A stretch of DNA of 64,000 nucleotides. It comes from Erysipelotrichaceae bacterium (GTDB lineage Bacteria > Bacillota_I > Bacilli_A > Erysipelotrichales > Erysipelotrichaceae). Location: NCBI GenBank assembly GCA_022772735.1, contig JALEZD010000018.1, positions 186,001 to 250,000 of the forward strand, given 5' to 3'. Under the pieces are notes generated by a model. It ran no database searches, was not told the DNA's origin, and worked only from the letters and a program-made list of their open reading frames with translations. Position numbers and translations under genes: made by a program. Of this stretch, positions 49,289 to 57,767 are shown piece after piece (positions within the stretch are counted from its first letter, which is position 1; each line of letters opens with the position of its first letter).

Positions 49289-49744
49289 CTAAAACGGTAA
49301 ATCATCGCTGGAAATATCTAAACTAATTCCAGAGTTAAAATCATCGAAGTTATTATCAACTTCATATGAATTATTGTCATTATTAAATTGAACCATTTCA
49401 TCATTAGTTCTATTTAATGAAGTACTACGACTTTCAAGTAATTGGCAAGTATCACATAAAACCTCAGTTACATAAACTTTTTTTCCATCAACACCATCAT
49501 AATTTCTTGTTTGAATCTTTCCTTCAACACCAATCAAAGCACCTTTTCTAGCATAAGCCCCCATAAAATCTGCAGTTTGTCTCCAAGCTACACAATTTAT
49601 AAAATCTGCTTGTCTTTCCGGTGCATCTTTTGATTGACGTCTATTCACAGCAATTGTAAATGACGCAACAGATAAACCACTTTGAGTTTTTTTAACTTCA
49701 ATATCTTTTGTTAATCTTCCAACCAATATAACTCGATTTATCAT
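49289..49744 (-). CDS. ssb: Single-stranded DNA-binding protein
   Basis: A 151-residue OB-fold protein: [20 protein letters not shown] at the start, then [20 protein letters not shown]. It has a low-complexity Asn/Asp-rich linker and the acidic tip SSDDLPF that recruits repair and replication partners. It lies between rpsF and rpsR as in most Firmicutes. Confidence 0.97.
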   Translation of the reverse strand: MINRVILVGRLTKDIEVKKTQSGLSVASFTIAVNRRQSKDAPERQADFINCVAWRQTADFMGAYARKGALIGVEGKIQTRNYDGVDGKKVYVTEVLCDTCQLLESRSTSLNRTNDEMVQFNNDNNSYEVDNNFDDFNSGISLDISSDDLPF

Positions 49745-49755
49745 AAAAATACCTC

Positions 49756-50046
49756 TTATTCTTCGTCTAATTTAATATTCATATAACGAACAACATTTGC
49801 ATTAATTCTCATCAAACGATCGAATTCTTTAACTGTTTCGTTATCAGCTTCAAATGTAGTAACTACATAATAGCCTTTTTTCATGTGTTCAATTTCATAC
49901 GCAAATTCACGAATTCCCCAATCGTCAACCTTCTCAATTTTACCTCCGTTATCAGTAATAATTGCATGTAGACTGTCGATTAAAGCAACACGCTTTTCAT
50001 CTTCTAAAGATGCATTTAGTATGTACATGACTTCATATTTTTTCAT
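49756..50046 (-). CDS. rpsF: Ribosomal protein bS6
   Basis: A 96-residue small-subunit protein: MKKYEVMYILNASLEDEKR, then DDWGIREFAYEIEHMKKGYY. First gene of rpsF-ssb-rpsR, with AAGGAGGTG upstream and a structured leader. Confidence 0.97.
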   Translation of the reverse strand: MKKYEVMYILNASLEDEKRVALIDSLHAIITDNGGKIEKVDDWGIREFAYEIEHMKKGYYVVTTFEADNETVKEFDRLMRINANVVRYMNIKLDEE

Positions 50047-50053
50047 TTGTACA

Positions 50054-50118
50054 CCTCCTTATGGTCTTTTGGGCATTTTTGCCAAGGAGCAAGCAACACA
50101 AAAAGTAGCCTGTCCGTG
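50054..50118 (-). promoter_or_regulatory. Structured rpsF leader, candidate S6:S18 autoregulatory element
   Basis: Read on the minus strand, GGACAGGC pairs with GCTTGCTCC (one bulged C). A second hairpin, TTGGCA / TGCCCAA, follows, then the AAGGAGGTG ribosome site. Many bacteria have an S6:S18-binding leader at exactly this place; I could not confirm the diagnostic CCG internal loop by eye. Confidence 0.55.
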
Positions 50119-50124
50119 CTTAAC

Positions 50125-50153
50125 ATTATATCAAAAGTAATACAATGTGTAAA
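50125..50153 (-). promoter_or_regulatory. rpsF-ssb-rpsR promoter
   Basis: TTTACA (50148-50153), 17-bp spacer, perfect TATAAT (50125-50130). Predicted start near 50118, giving a leader of about 70 nt. Confidence 0.85.
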
Positions 50154-50158
50154 CTAAC

Positions 50159-51319
50159 TTATAATCTATTTAAAAATTTCTCAATTCTAGATAAAGCTTC
50201 TTTAATCTCTTCAATACTATACGCATAAGAAATTCTAATATAACCTTCTCCACACTTACCAAACGCATTACCAGGTACAACTGCCACCTTTTCTTCATTA
50301 AGTAATCTTTCACAAAATTCTTCTGATGTTAAACCTGCCTTTTTTATGCTTGGAAAAACATAGAATGCTCCTTCTGGCAAATGGCAAGTAAGTCCCATTC
50401 TATTTAATCCACTCACAATAAAGTTTCTTCTTTGCATAAAAGACTCTTTATGAATTTCACAATCTCTATCACCATTGTTTATAGCTTCAATACCTGCATA
50501 TTGACTTATTGTACTTGCACACATTATTCCATATTGATGAATAATATTTATTTCTTTAACTAAATCCTTATGTGCCAAAAGATACCCTAATCTCCAGCCC
50601 GTCATAGAATAAGCTTTTGAAAATCCATTTAAAATAATCACTTGGTCTTTTATTTCATCAAAGCTTGCGATTGAAGTAAACTTTTTCCCATAAGATAATT
50701 CTGCATATATTTCATCAGATAAAACAACTAAATCATATTTTTTTATTATTGGAATTAATTTTTCATAATCTTCTTTATCCATAACTCCACCAGTAGGATT
50801 ACTAGGAAAGTTAATAAATAACATTTTTGTTTTATCTGTAATTGCTGCCTCTAAATCTTCAGGTAACAATTTAAATCTATTTTCTTCTTTCAAATCAATT
50901 GGTACAGGAACTCCTTTTGCTAATCTAATGCATGGATCATACGCCACATAGCTAGGGTTTAATATTATAACTTCATCACCTTCATCAAGTATGCTTCTCA
51001 TAACTAAATCTATACCTTCTGAAGCTCCCACAGTTATAATACAATTTTCATTTGGATTGTAATTTAAATCATATCTTCTTTTATAGTAGTCACAAATTCC
51101 TTTTCTTAATTCATATAAACCAAGATTATTTGTATAATATGTTTTACCATTTTCTATCGCATAAATCGCAGCTTCTCTAATATGCCATGGAGTTTCAAAG
51201 TCAGGTTCTCCAACACCTAAAGATACAACCCCCTCAATCTGACTGGCAAGATTAAAAAATTTTCTAATTCCAGATGGAGGTATTGTTTGTATCGCCTTAT
51301 TTAAATATTTTTTACTCAT
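50159..51319 (-). CDS. Class I/II aminotransferase, AlaT-like
   Basis: A 386-residue PLP-dependent aminotransferase of fold type I. SGIRKFFNLASQIEGVVSLG and GEPDFETPWHI are the N-terminal substrate region. FPSNPTGGVM and VLSDEIYAELSY hold PLP-binding Asn and Asp/Tyr, NGFSKAYSMTGWRLGYL holds the Schiff-base lysine, and YIRISYA the carboxylate-binding Arg. The sequence and the overlapping Lrp-type gene resemble Bacillus alaT (yugH)-alaR (yugG), which suggests alanine transamination. Aspartate or aromatic specificity cannot be excluded. Confidence 0.88.
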   Translation of the reverse strand: MSKKYLNKAIQTIPPSGIRKFFNLASQIEGVVSLGVGEPDFETPWHIREAAIYAIENGKTYYTNNLGLYELRKGICDYYKRRYDLNYNPNENCIITVGASEGIDLVMRSILDEGDEVIILNPSYVAYDPCIRLAKGVPVPIDLKEENRFKLLPEDLEAAITDKTKMLFINFPSNPTGGVMDKEDYEKLIPIIKKYDLVVLSDEIYAELSYGKKFTSIASFDEIKDQVIILNGFSKAYSMTGWRLGYLLAHKDLVKEINIIHQYGIMCASTISQYAGIEAINNGDRDCEIHKESFMQRRNFIVSGLNRMGLTCHLPEGAFYVFPSIKKAGLTSEEFCERLLNEEKVAVVPGNAFGKCGEGYIRISYAYSIEEIKEALSRIEKFLNRL

Positions 51320-51801
51320 GGTGTAACAATCATTCTTTCATCTTTAACATCATCTTCTAAAAGAATGCCTTCCACTTTATATTGTTTTAATATAAAACAT
51401 GTTACTGTCTGACTTACACCCTCAATTGGTGCTAACTTTTGTCCAACAAAGTCTGCAATTTCTCTCATTGTTTTGCCATTAATAAAAACCATAAATTCAC
51501 TTTTACCACTCATAAGATATAAATCGCTAACTTCTGGATATCTAGCAATTTTGCTCGCAACTTCATCATACCCTTTATTTCTTTCAGGCTTTGAGCTTAC
51601 TTCAATTATTGCTGAACAATGGTCGCTATTTGTTTTATCCCAATTTATAACCGTATGATAACCACAAATAACTTTATCTTTCTCAAGTTTTTCTTTTCTA
51701 GCAATTATTTCATCTTCAGCTTCATTTAAGATATCAGCCAAGTCCATTGTTGATATTCTTGGATTATCTTTTAATAAATTTAACAACTTAATATCATCCA
51801 T
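51316..51801 (-). CDS. Lrp/AsnC-family regulator, AlaR-like
   Basis: A 161-residue regulator. The N-terminal helix-turn-helix is DIKLLNLLKDNPRISTMDLA plus DILNEAEDEIIARKEKLEKD. The C-terminal RAM ligand-binding domain (~65-145) contains VSDLYLMSGKSEFMVFING. It overlaps the aminotransferase by 4 bases (ATGA), so the pair is co-expressed. Amino-acid-responsive control of that gene is likely. Confidence 0.88.
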   Translation of the reverse strand: MDDIKLLNLLKDNPRISTMDLADILNEAEDEIIARKEKLEKDKVICGYHTVINWDKTNSDHCSAIIEVSSKPERNKGYDEVASKIARYPEVSDLYLMSGKSEFMVFINGKTMREIADFVGQKLAPIEGVSQTVTCFILKQYKVEGILLEDDVKDERMIVTP

Positions 51802-51823
51802 ATACTTTTACCTCTTGAAAAGA

Positions 51824-51854
51824 ATTTTATCATCTTTTTATTTTTATTTGTAAA
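51824..51854 (-). promoter_or_regulatory. Promoter candidate for the Lrp-aminotransferase pair
   Basis: TTTACA (51849-51854) and TAAAAT (51824-51829) with a long 19-bp spacer. The -35 falls in the T run of the upstream terminator. Confidence 0.4.
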
Positions 51855-51895
51855 AAAAATTATGATTTCATTTTTTAAAACGACTTCATAATTTT
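51852..51895 (-). terminator. Terminator after the SHIRT surface protein gene
   Basis: Arms AAAATTATGA (51856-51865) and its complement (51886-51895) with a 20-base loop, followed on the minus strand by eight T. Confidence 0.75.
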
Positions 51896-51903
51896 TTAAT
51901 TAA

Positions 51904-53721
51904 CTATTTCTTATTGTTTATTAAAACAAAAATAGAGCTAAATATTATTAAATAATTAATAAAATAAGTATTTCCACTTGATGTATCAGGAACTTTATAA
52001 TTGTTTACTATTTTTTTATCAGTATCAGTATTTACTACTGTTTTTATTGGTTCAGGTATTGAAGAAGGTGTAGGTGAAACAACAACTTTATCTTCTACAA
52101 ATTCCCATTTACCAACAAATGTACCATTTGAATTATTGATTGTTATTGAAGATAAATCATATCCTTTAAAAACCCACTTACCACCCTCTACAATAACTTC
52201 ACTAACAGAAGGGTTTAAAGCATCAACAGTATTTCCATTTTCCAAATCAGCAATACTTTGATTAATAAGTTTAATTACTGCCTCTGGCAATTCTTTACCA
52301 CTTGTTAAACTTTCAAAAACATAATTAACGCTATATTTACCTAAAACAATTACCTTTGCAGTTTTACTAACAAACTTATCTACATCTACTTGATGAGAAT
52401 ATTTAACCCAATACTCCCCTGGAACCATATTATTTACATTATGAGTAACCAAAACTTCATCATCACTTAAAACATGAGAACCAGCACCTCTATCAGATAT
52501 TGATTGTCTGTATATTAAATTATCATATATATTCCATGCATCACCCACATAAATTGTAATATCTTTTGTATCTAACACTTTATGTAATTCAACATAAAAT
52601 TTTGATAAATCAACTCCAGATTCTGCATCAGTTTGTCCCAAATTCACTGCATTACCATCATTATCAGTAAATACTAAATTACTTCCCATATAATATGCAT
52701 AAGAATTCCACAATCCTCTTATTCCATCTGCATATACACTGTATCCCTCATCTTTTACAGCATCAAAAATTCTATTAGTATCTATTAAAAATACTGAATG
52801 GTCATAAGCCACTTTATCACTAGCTTGAGTTAAATCTGCTTGTTGTCCATTTTTATATAATGTTGTAAACATATTGTACACAAAGTCACTCTCTTGTACT
52901 GTTGGCATTAACTTTTGAATATGTGCAGGTATTTTTTTGTAAGTATCTACTCCATTAATAGTTTCTCTATATGCACCTGCATAAACTCCATACATTAAAT
53001 CACTTAAAGTATACATATATTTTGAAAGTTTCATTCTTACATATGTACTTTTTCTAAGTGGAGAATAAGAACGAACTCTTAAATTCATAGTTTCATTACC
53101 ATTTGAAACTATATTTACTGGAAGACTTAAATTAACTTCTTCATTAGGATTTAATTTACCTGAGATACTTATTGCACTAACACTTTCCCAATTAAATGTT
53201 GTATCCTGTAAAGCTTCTGAAATAAGTTTGTTTCCTTTAGAAAATAAAACTTTTACTACTGTTTCAGAAGTAAAATTACCTGAGATAATGTCAGTTGTTA
53301 TTCTACTTACATCAACAACAGATAATGACTGTGGAGGTAATTCTACTGACATACTTATTGAAATAGGATTTGATGTTGTATTTTTAAAAGAACCTTCTAT
53401 TTTTAAATCAGATGTAATTTCTTTATCAAAAACATCTGCGTTATTTGCTACTAAACTATAAATATTTATATTACTTGATGTATCCCAGTTTTTACTTGAA
53501 TACTCTATTTGGTTAGTTATTGTATTTAAGCCAGAATATCTAACAAAATATTCCAAACCATTATCATTCATAGAAAGTTCAGGATTTGAATTTGCGGGAT
53601 TTGTATAGAACGAATGTCTAGTCGTAGTATCGCTTAATGCTTGTGGATTAATACTAAACATGGGAACTAATATCAAAATCAAAACAAAACACAAAATAAT
53701 TTTTAATACTCTATTTATCAT
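51904..53721 (-). CDS. Large cell-surface protein with SHIRT-like domain and C-terminal anchor
   Basis: A 605-residue exported protein of unknown role. A signal peptide (MINRVLKIILCFVLILILVP) is followed by ~400 residues with beta-rich, invasin-like character (repeated Ser/Thr/Asn stretches, no cysteine cluster). Residues ~460-545 resemble a SHIRT-type adhesin spacer (VNYVFESLTSGKELPEAVIK, and GGKWVFKGYD with GTFVGKWEF). A Pro/Thr/Val linker leads to VPDTSSGN, a hydrophobic segment and a short NNKK tail. This looks like a cell-wall sorting signal in which VPDTS replaces LPXTG. Adhesion or wall-surface function is inferred. The gene is monocistronic with a strong promoter carrying two palindromes. 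Confidence 0.8.
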   Translation of the reverse strand: MINRVLKIILCFVLILILVPMFSINPQALSDTTTRHSFYTNPANSNPELSMNDNGLEYFVRYSGLNTITNQIEYSSKNWDTSSNINIYSLVANNADVFDKEITSDLKIEGSFKNTTSNPISISMSVELPPQSLSVVDVSRITTDIISGNFTSETVVKVLFSKGNKLISEALQDTTFNWESVSAISISGKLNPNEEVNLSLPVNIVSNGNETMNLRVRSYSPLRKSTYVRMKLSKYMYTLSDLMYGVYAGAYRETINGVDTYKKIPAHIQKLMPTVQESDFVYNMFTTLYKNGQQADLTQASDKVAYDHSVFLIDTNRIFDAVKDEGYSVYADGIRGLWNSYAYYMGSNLVFTDNDGNAVNLGQTDAESGVDLSKFYVELHKVLDTKDITIYVGDAWNIYDNLIYRQSISDRGAGSHVLSDDEVLVTHNVNNMVPGEYWVKYSHQVDVDKFVSKTAKVIVLGKYSVNYVFESLTSGKELPEAVIKLINQSIADLENGNTVDALNPSVSEVIVEGGKWVFKGYDLSSITINNSNGTFVGKWEFVEDKVVVSPTPSSIPEPIKTVVNTDTDKKIVNNYKVPDTSSGNTYFINYLIIFSSIFVLINNKK

Positions 53722-53739
53722 ATTTTCTCCCCATCATAT

Positions 53740-53757
53740 GATTGCGTTTTTTAAAGC
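53740..53757. repeat. Inverted repeat in the 5' leader of the surface protein gene
   Basis: ATTGCG and CGCAAT arms around a 10-base AT-rich spacer, located between the predicted start site and the ribosome site (GGGGAG). It could be an operator or a 5' stem-loop that changes mRNA stability or access to the start codon. Confidence 0.65.
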
Positions 53758-53768
53758 GCAATGAGTTG

Positions 53769-53797
53769 ATTATATTATTTTCAATATTAAAAATCAA
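53769..53797 (-). promoter_or_regulatory. Surface protein promoter
   Basis: TTGATT (53792-53797), 17-bp spacer, perfect TATAAT (53769-53774). Confidence 0.8.
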
Positions 53798-53807
53798 ACA
53801 GTTTGAT
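53793..53807. promoter_or_regulatory. 15-bp palindrome over the -35 of the surface protein promoter
   Basis: ATCAAAC-A-GTTTGAT is a perfect inverted repeat with a single central base and overlaps the -35 box. Operator role is inferred. Confidence 0.6.
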
Positions 53808-53834
53808 AAAAAAACATTCACTATTTAGTGAATG
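53808..53834 (-). terminator. Terminator after nrdF
   Basis: CATTCACT (53815-53822) and AGTGAATG (53827-53834) with a 4-base loop, then seven T on the minus strand. Confidence 0.88.
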
Positions 53835-53846
53835 CCTTTTATACAA

Positions 53847-54809
53847 TTATTTAAACCATTTAATATAGTCTTCATCATCCATTGCCTCTACTGCACCAAG
53901 AAGATATCCATTACCTACTTGTGAAAAGAAATCATGGTTACTTGTTCCAGTAGATATACCATTCATTACAATTGGATCTACATCATCAGCAGTGTCAGGG
54001 AAAAGTGGATCAAACCCTAAATTAGACAACGCTTTATTGGCATTATATCTAATAAAAACTTTTACTTTTTCACTCCAACCAACTTTATCATATATTTCTT
54101 GAGTAAACTTTGTTTCATTTGAATACAATTCAAAAAGTGTTTCAAAAACCCAATTTTTAAGTTCTTCTTGTTCTTTTTCGTTTAATTGGTTATAGCCAAT
54201 TTGAAATTTATAACCGATGTATGTTCCATGTACTGATTCATCTCTTAAAATAAGTTTTATTATTTCAGCAACATTCGCAAGCTTATTGTTGCCTAAATAC
54301 CATAGAGGTGCATAAAATCCCGAATAAAACAAAAATGATTCTAACATAACACTTGCAGCTTTTTTCTGTAATGGACTTCCATTTGTGTATATATCATTTA
54401 TTTTATTAGCTTTCCATTGTAACAATTCATTAGAATTAACCCAAGCAAATATTTCTTCAATCTCTGCTTTGGAATTAAGTGTACTAAATATAGAAGAATA
54501 ACTTTTCGCATGTACTGATTCCATAAATTGAATATTATTTAAAACAGCCTCTTCATGTTGAGTTTTTATATCTTTTCTGATTGCATCTACTCCATCTTGA
54601 GATTGAAGTGTGTCTAAAAGAGTTAATCCTCCAAAAACTTTTGCAATCATATCTTGTTCTATTGCAGATAAAGTTCTCCAATCATCTAAATCATTTGACA
54701 AAGGAATACGAGTGTCTAACCAAAATTGTTCAGTAAGTTTTTCCCAAGTCAATTTATCAATCATATCCTCTATGTTATTCCAATTGACTGCTATATAATT
54801 TTCATTCAT
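53847..54809 (-). CDS. nrdF: Class Ib ribonucleotide reductase, small (radical) subunit
   Basis: A 320-residue ferritin-like subunit that holds the metal-tyrosyl radical cofactor. NWNNIEDMIDKLTWEKLTEQ starts the domain. Metal ligands lie in DTLQSQDGVDA, HEEAVLNNIQFMESVHAKSY (E, E, H) and ILRDESVHGTYIGYKFQIGY (E, H). Gene context with nrdI and nrdH makes this the NrdF type, probably with a dimanganese cofactor loaded through NrdI. Last gene of the nrdI-E-F run, with its own terminator. Confidence 0.94.
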   Translation of the reverse strand: MNENYIAVNWNNIEDMIDKLTWEKLTEQFWLDTRIPLSNDLDDWRTLSAIEQDMIAKVFGGLTLLDTLQSQDGVDAIRKDIKTQHEEAVLNNIQFMESVHAKSYSSIFSTLNSKAEIEEIFAWVNSNELLQWKANKINDIYTNGSPLQKKAASVMLESFLFYSGFYAPLWYLGNNKLANVAEIIKLILRDESVHGTYIGYKFQIGYNQLNEKEQEELKNWVFETLFELYSNETKFTQEIYDKVGWSEKVKVFIRYNANKALSNLGFDPLFPDTADDVDPIVMNGISTGTSNHDFFSQVGNGYLLGAVEAMDDEDYIKWFK

Positions 54810-54821
54810 TTGCTTTACCCC

Positions 54822-56999
54822 CTAAATTGAACAACTTTCACACGCATTACTTCCAACTTCATCATTATTTTCAGTAAATGTTCTAATGTAGTAAATTGAT
54901 TTAATCCCTTTATGCCATGCATAATTTCTTAGAATATTTAAATCTCTAGTAGTTAACTTTGAAGTTCTACCATTTTTCCATTCATATATTCCTTCTGGTA
55001 TATCACTTCTCATAAATAATGTTAAACTCATACCTTGATCAATATGTTTTTGAGCAGAAGCATATACATCTATCACCCTTCTCATATCTATATCATATGC
55101 TGATTTATAAAACTTCATTGTTTCATTTGATAAATATGGTGCAGGATAATATGTTTTTCCTGTTTTCTTTTCTTGTCTTTCCTCAATTAAGCGTGTAATA
55201 GGATGTAAACTAGCACTTGTTTCATTTACATAACTTATTGATCCTGTAGGAGCTATTGCCATTCTATTTTGATGATATAAACCATTTTTTTTAACTTCTT
55301 CTTTTAATGCTTGCCAATCTAAAGAAGTTGGAACTTTAATATTTTTAAATATCTCTTTAACTTTTTCAGATTTAATTTCAAAGTTTTCATTAATATAACT
55401 ATCAAAATATTCTCCTGTAAAATATTTTGATTTCTCAAAATTTTTAAAAGTTTTATTTCTTTCTTTTGCTATTTTAGAACTAGCGATTAATGTATAGTAA
55501 TTCAAAGTTCTAAAATACACATCTGTAAATTCTATAGAATCTTCATCTCCATACTCCATTTGATTTAAAGCAAAGAAGGTATGTAATCCCATCGCACCTA
55601 AGCCTATAGTATGCGCATTATCATTACCATTTTTGATTGTTGGAACAGCATTAATACTAGAATGATCAGTAACATAAGTTAAAGCTCTAACTGCAACCTC
55701 TACCGATTTAGCAAAATCTGGTGATTTCATTAAATTAACAATATTTGTAGAGCCTAAATTACAACTAATATCGCTGCCTAAAACTTCATATTCTTGTGCA
55801 TCATTTATTACAGATGGAACTTGTACTTGTAATATTTCAGAGCACAAATTACTCATAATTATTTTACCATCAATCGCATTTGCTTTATTTGCAGTATCAA
55901 TATTTACAATATATGGATATCCTGATTCTTGTTGAAGTTTGCTTATTTCATTTTCCAAATCACGAGCTCTAATCTTAGATTTTTTAATTTCCGCATTATT
56001 AACTAAATTATCATATTCTTTGCTTATATCAACATAAGAAAAAGGAACACCATAAACTCTTTCAACATCATAAGGACTGAATAAATACATCATGTCATCA
56101 TTTTTTACAAGTTCATAAAATTTATCAGGTACTATCAATCCTAAAGATAAAGTTTTAACTCTTATTTTCTCATCAGCATTTTCCTTTTTAGTAGATAAAA
56201 AAGATACTATATCTGGATGGAATACATTTAAATAAACTGCACCAGCACCATTTCTTTGTCCCAACTGATTAGAATAACTAAAACTATCTTCTAGAAGTTT
56301 CATAACTGGCACAACTCCACTTGAAGCATTTTCAATTTTCTTTATTGGATCACCTGCAGCACGGATGTTTGATAATGCTACTCCTACTCCACCACCAATT
56401 CTTGAAAGCTGTAATGCAGAATTAATAGTTCTTCCAATACTGTTCATATCATCTGTTGCTTGTATTAAAAAACAAGAAACAAATTCCCCTCTTCTTTTTC
56501 TACCTGCGTTTAAAAAAGTAGGAGTCGCAGGTTGATATCGTTGAGTGATAAGCTCTTCAGCTAAATCAATCGCAAGGTTTTCATCCCCATCCGCAAGATA
56601 TAATGCGTTAAAAACTATCCTATCTTCAAATCTTTCAAGATATCTTTGATTATCATTTGTTTTTAATGCATATTGTTTATAAAACTTAAATGCAGCCATA
56701 AATGACTTAAATCTAAACTTTTTTTCATAAGTTTTTTGCATTAATTTTTTAACAAATTCTCTATCATATTTATCTAAAAATTCTTTTTCAATGTAATCAT
56801 GTTCAATTAAATAATCAAGTTTTTCATCAAGTGTATAGAAAAAAACTGTATTTGGATTTACATGCTCTAAAAAAAACGCTCTAACTGCTTCTTTATCTTT
56901 ATGTAATGGAATTTTACCATCAACCGGTCTGTTTAATTCATTGTTTAATTCAAAATATGTTATATTATGAGACTTTGTTACTTGTTTAGGACTTTCCAT
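54822..56999 (-). CDS. nrdE: Class Ib ribonucleotide reductase, large subunit
   Basis: A 725-residue catalytic subunit reducing ribonucleoside diphosphates. Catalytic blocks include FVSCFLIQATDDMNSIGRTI (first redox Cys), NLCSEILQVQ (N-C-E radical relay), MAIAPTGSISYVNETSASLH, and the C-terminal redox tail SNACESCSI that is re-reduced by NrdH. I prefer the second of two close ATGs (56997-56999), which has GGAGG at the usual spacing; the first at 57005 gives only two more residues. It overlaps nrdI by 14 bases. Confidence 0.95.
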   Translation of the reverse strand: MESPKQVTKSHNITYFELNNELNRPVDGKIPLHKDKEAVRAFFLEHVNPNTVFFYTLDEKLDYLIEHDYIEKEFLDKYDREFVKKLMQKTYEKKFRFKSFMAAFKFYKQYALKTNDNQRYLERFEDRIVFNALYLADGDENLAIDLAEELITQRYQPATPTFLNAGRKRRGEFVSCFLIQATDDMNSIGRTINSALQLSRIGGGVGVALSNIRAAGDPIKKIENASSGVVPVMKLLEDSFSYSNQLGQRNGAGAVYLNVFHPDIVSFLSTKKENADEKIRVKTLSLGLIVPDKFYELVKNDDMMYLFSPYDVERVYGVPFSYVDISKEYDNLVNNAEIKKSKIRARDLENEISKLQQESGYPYIVNIDTANKANAIDGKIIMSNLCSEILQVQVPSVINDAQEYEVLGSDISCNLGSTNIVNLMKSPDFAKSVEVAVRALTYVTDHSSINAVPTIKNGNDNAHTIGLGAMGLHTFFALNQMEYGDEDSIEFTDVYFRTLNYYTLIASSKIAKERNKTFKNFEKSKYFTGEYFDSYINENFEIKSEKVKEIFKNIKVPTSLDWQALKEEVKKNGLYHQNRMAIAPTGSISYVNETSASLHPITRLIEERQEKKTGKTYYPAPYLSNETMKFYKSAYDIDMRRVIDVYASAQKHIDQGMSLTLFMRSDIPEGIYEWKNGRTSKLTTRDLNILRNYAWHKGIKSIYYIRTFTENNDEVGSNACESCSI

Positions 57000-57354
57000 A
57001 TTCATTAACCTCCCTATTTACTATATCTACATCCATTTCTCGTCCATGAAATTCAAAGCAATGGATAAGTGGTACATTGTATTTTTTCGATAAATTTTTT
57101 GCACTAAAACAAAACATCTTATTAAAATTTAAATTACCACTACCACACACACCTTTTAAATATTTCAAATTATCTTCAAAATCAATAAACTCGTCCATAA
57201 TACTTGTTATTTCATATGCATATGTCGGAACAATCAAAATATATGGCTCATTAATTTTAAAATAATTATCTTTCTTTATTTCAATAGCTTCAGATGATAA
57301 CTTACTAACAAATTTTCGTGTTTGTCCTGTTAAAGACATATATACTACTTTCAT
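56986..57354 (-). CDS. nrdI: NrdI flavodoxin-like protein
   Basis: A 122-residue flavoprotein that provides the oxidant for assembling the Mn-tyrosyl cofactor of NrdF. VVYMSLTGQTRKFVSKL is the FMN phosphate loop; IVPTYAYEITSIMDEFIDF and KGVCGSGNLNFNKMFCFSAK match the NrdI flavin loops. Own -10 box (57382-57387) and GAGGTG site. Confidence 0.93.
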   Translation of the reverse strand: MKVVYMSLTGQTRKFVSKLSSEAIEIKKDNYFKINEPYILIVPTYAYEITSIMDEFIDFEDNLKYLKGVCGSGNLNFNKMFCFSAKNLSKKYNVPLIHCFEFHGREMDVDIVNREVNEYGKS

Positions 57355-57381
57355 TTAACACCTCTACATACACTTACAGCT

Positions 57382-57387
57382 ATTATA
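57382..57387 (-). promoter_or_regulatory. -10 box upstream of nrdI
   Basis: Perfect TATAAT on the minus strand, without a convincing -35 at 17 bp. Short AT palindromes surround it, but none fits the NrdR box. Confidence 0.4.
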
Positions 57388-57427
57388 CTAATATATTACC
57401 TATAATAACAGTAATTGTATTTCACAA

Positions 57428-57465
57428 TAAAAAATGACTAACTAAAGTTATGTTAATCACTTTTT
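57428..57465 (-). terminator. Terminator after nrdH
   Basis: 13-bp arms (57430-57442 and about 57452-57465) pair with two G-U wobbles in RNA, followed by T-rich sequence. It makes nrdH a separate transcript or allows partial read-through to nrdI-E-F. Confidence 0.65.
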
Positions 57466-57470
57466 AAAAA

Positions 57471-57698
57471 CTAAATTATTTTATCAAGCATATCTGGTCT
57501 AAACCCAGAAAAAGCTTCAAATCCTTCTGCAACAACAACAGGTAATGATTGAAATCCAAGTGCTTTAACTTCTTCTAATGCTTCATTAGATTTTTCAACA
57601 TCCCTAACTTCAAAATCAATCTTTTTATCTTCTAAATACTTCTTTGTAAAATTACATTGCATACAATTAACTTTTGAATAAATTATTATTTTAGCCAT
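57471..57698 (-). CDS. nrdH: NrdH-type glutaredoxin
   Basis: A 75-residue redoxin that donates electrons to NrdE. The active site is CMQC within YSKVNCMQCNFTKKYL, SLPVVV contains the cis-proline, and GFRPDML is the NrdH-specific thioredoxin-reductase contact near the C-terminus. The start MAKIIIYSK at 57696-57698 has GAGGTGG upstream; the longer in-frame start would lie on the promoter. Confidence 0.92.
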   Translation of the reverse strand: MAKIIIYSKVNCMQCNFTKKYLEDKKIDFEVRDVEKSNEALEEVKALGFQSLPVVVAEGFEAFSGFRPDMLDKII

Positions 57699-57720
57699 AT
57701 TCCACCTCACAACAAACTGT

Positions 57721-57749
57721 ATATTACAATATGTAACATTTTCATTCAA
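57721..57749 (-). promoter_or_regulatory. nrdH promoter with a short palindrome
   Basis: TTGAAT (57744-57749), 17-bp spacer, TAATAT (57721-57726). TTACA-TAT-TGTAA (57724-57736) overlaps the -10 and spacer. It is not a good match to the NrdR box. Confidence 0.6.
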
Positions 57750-57767
57750 GTATGATACTAATTGTTT

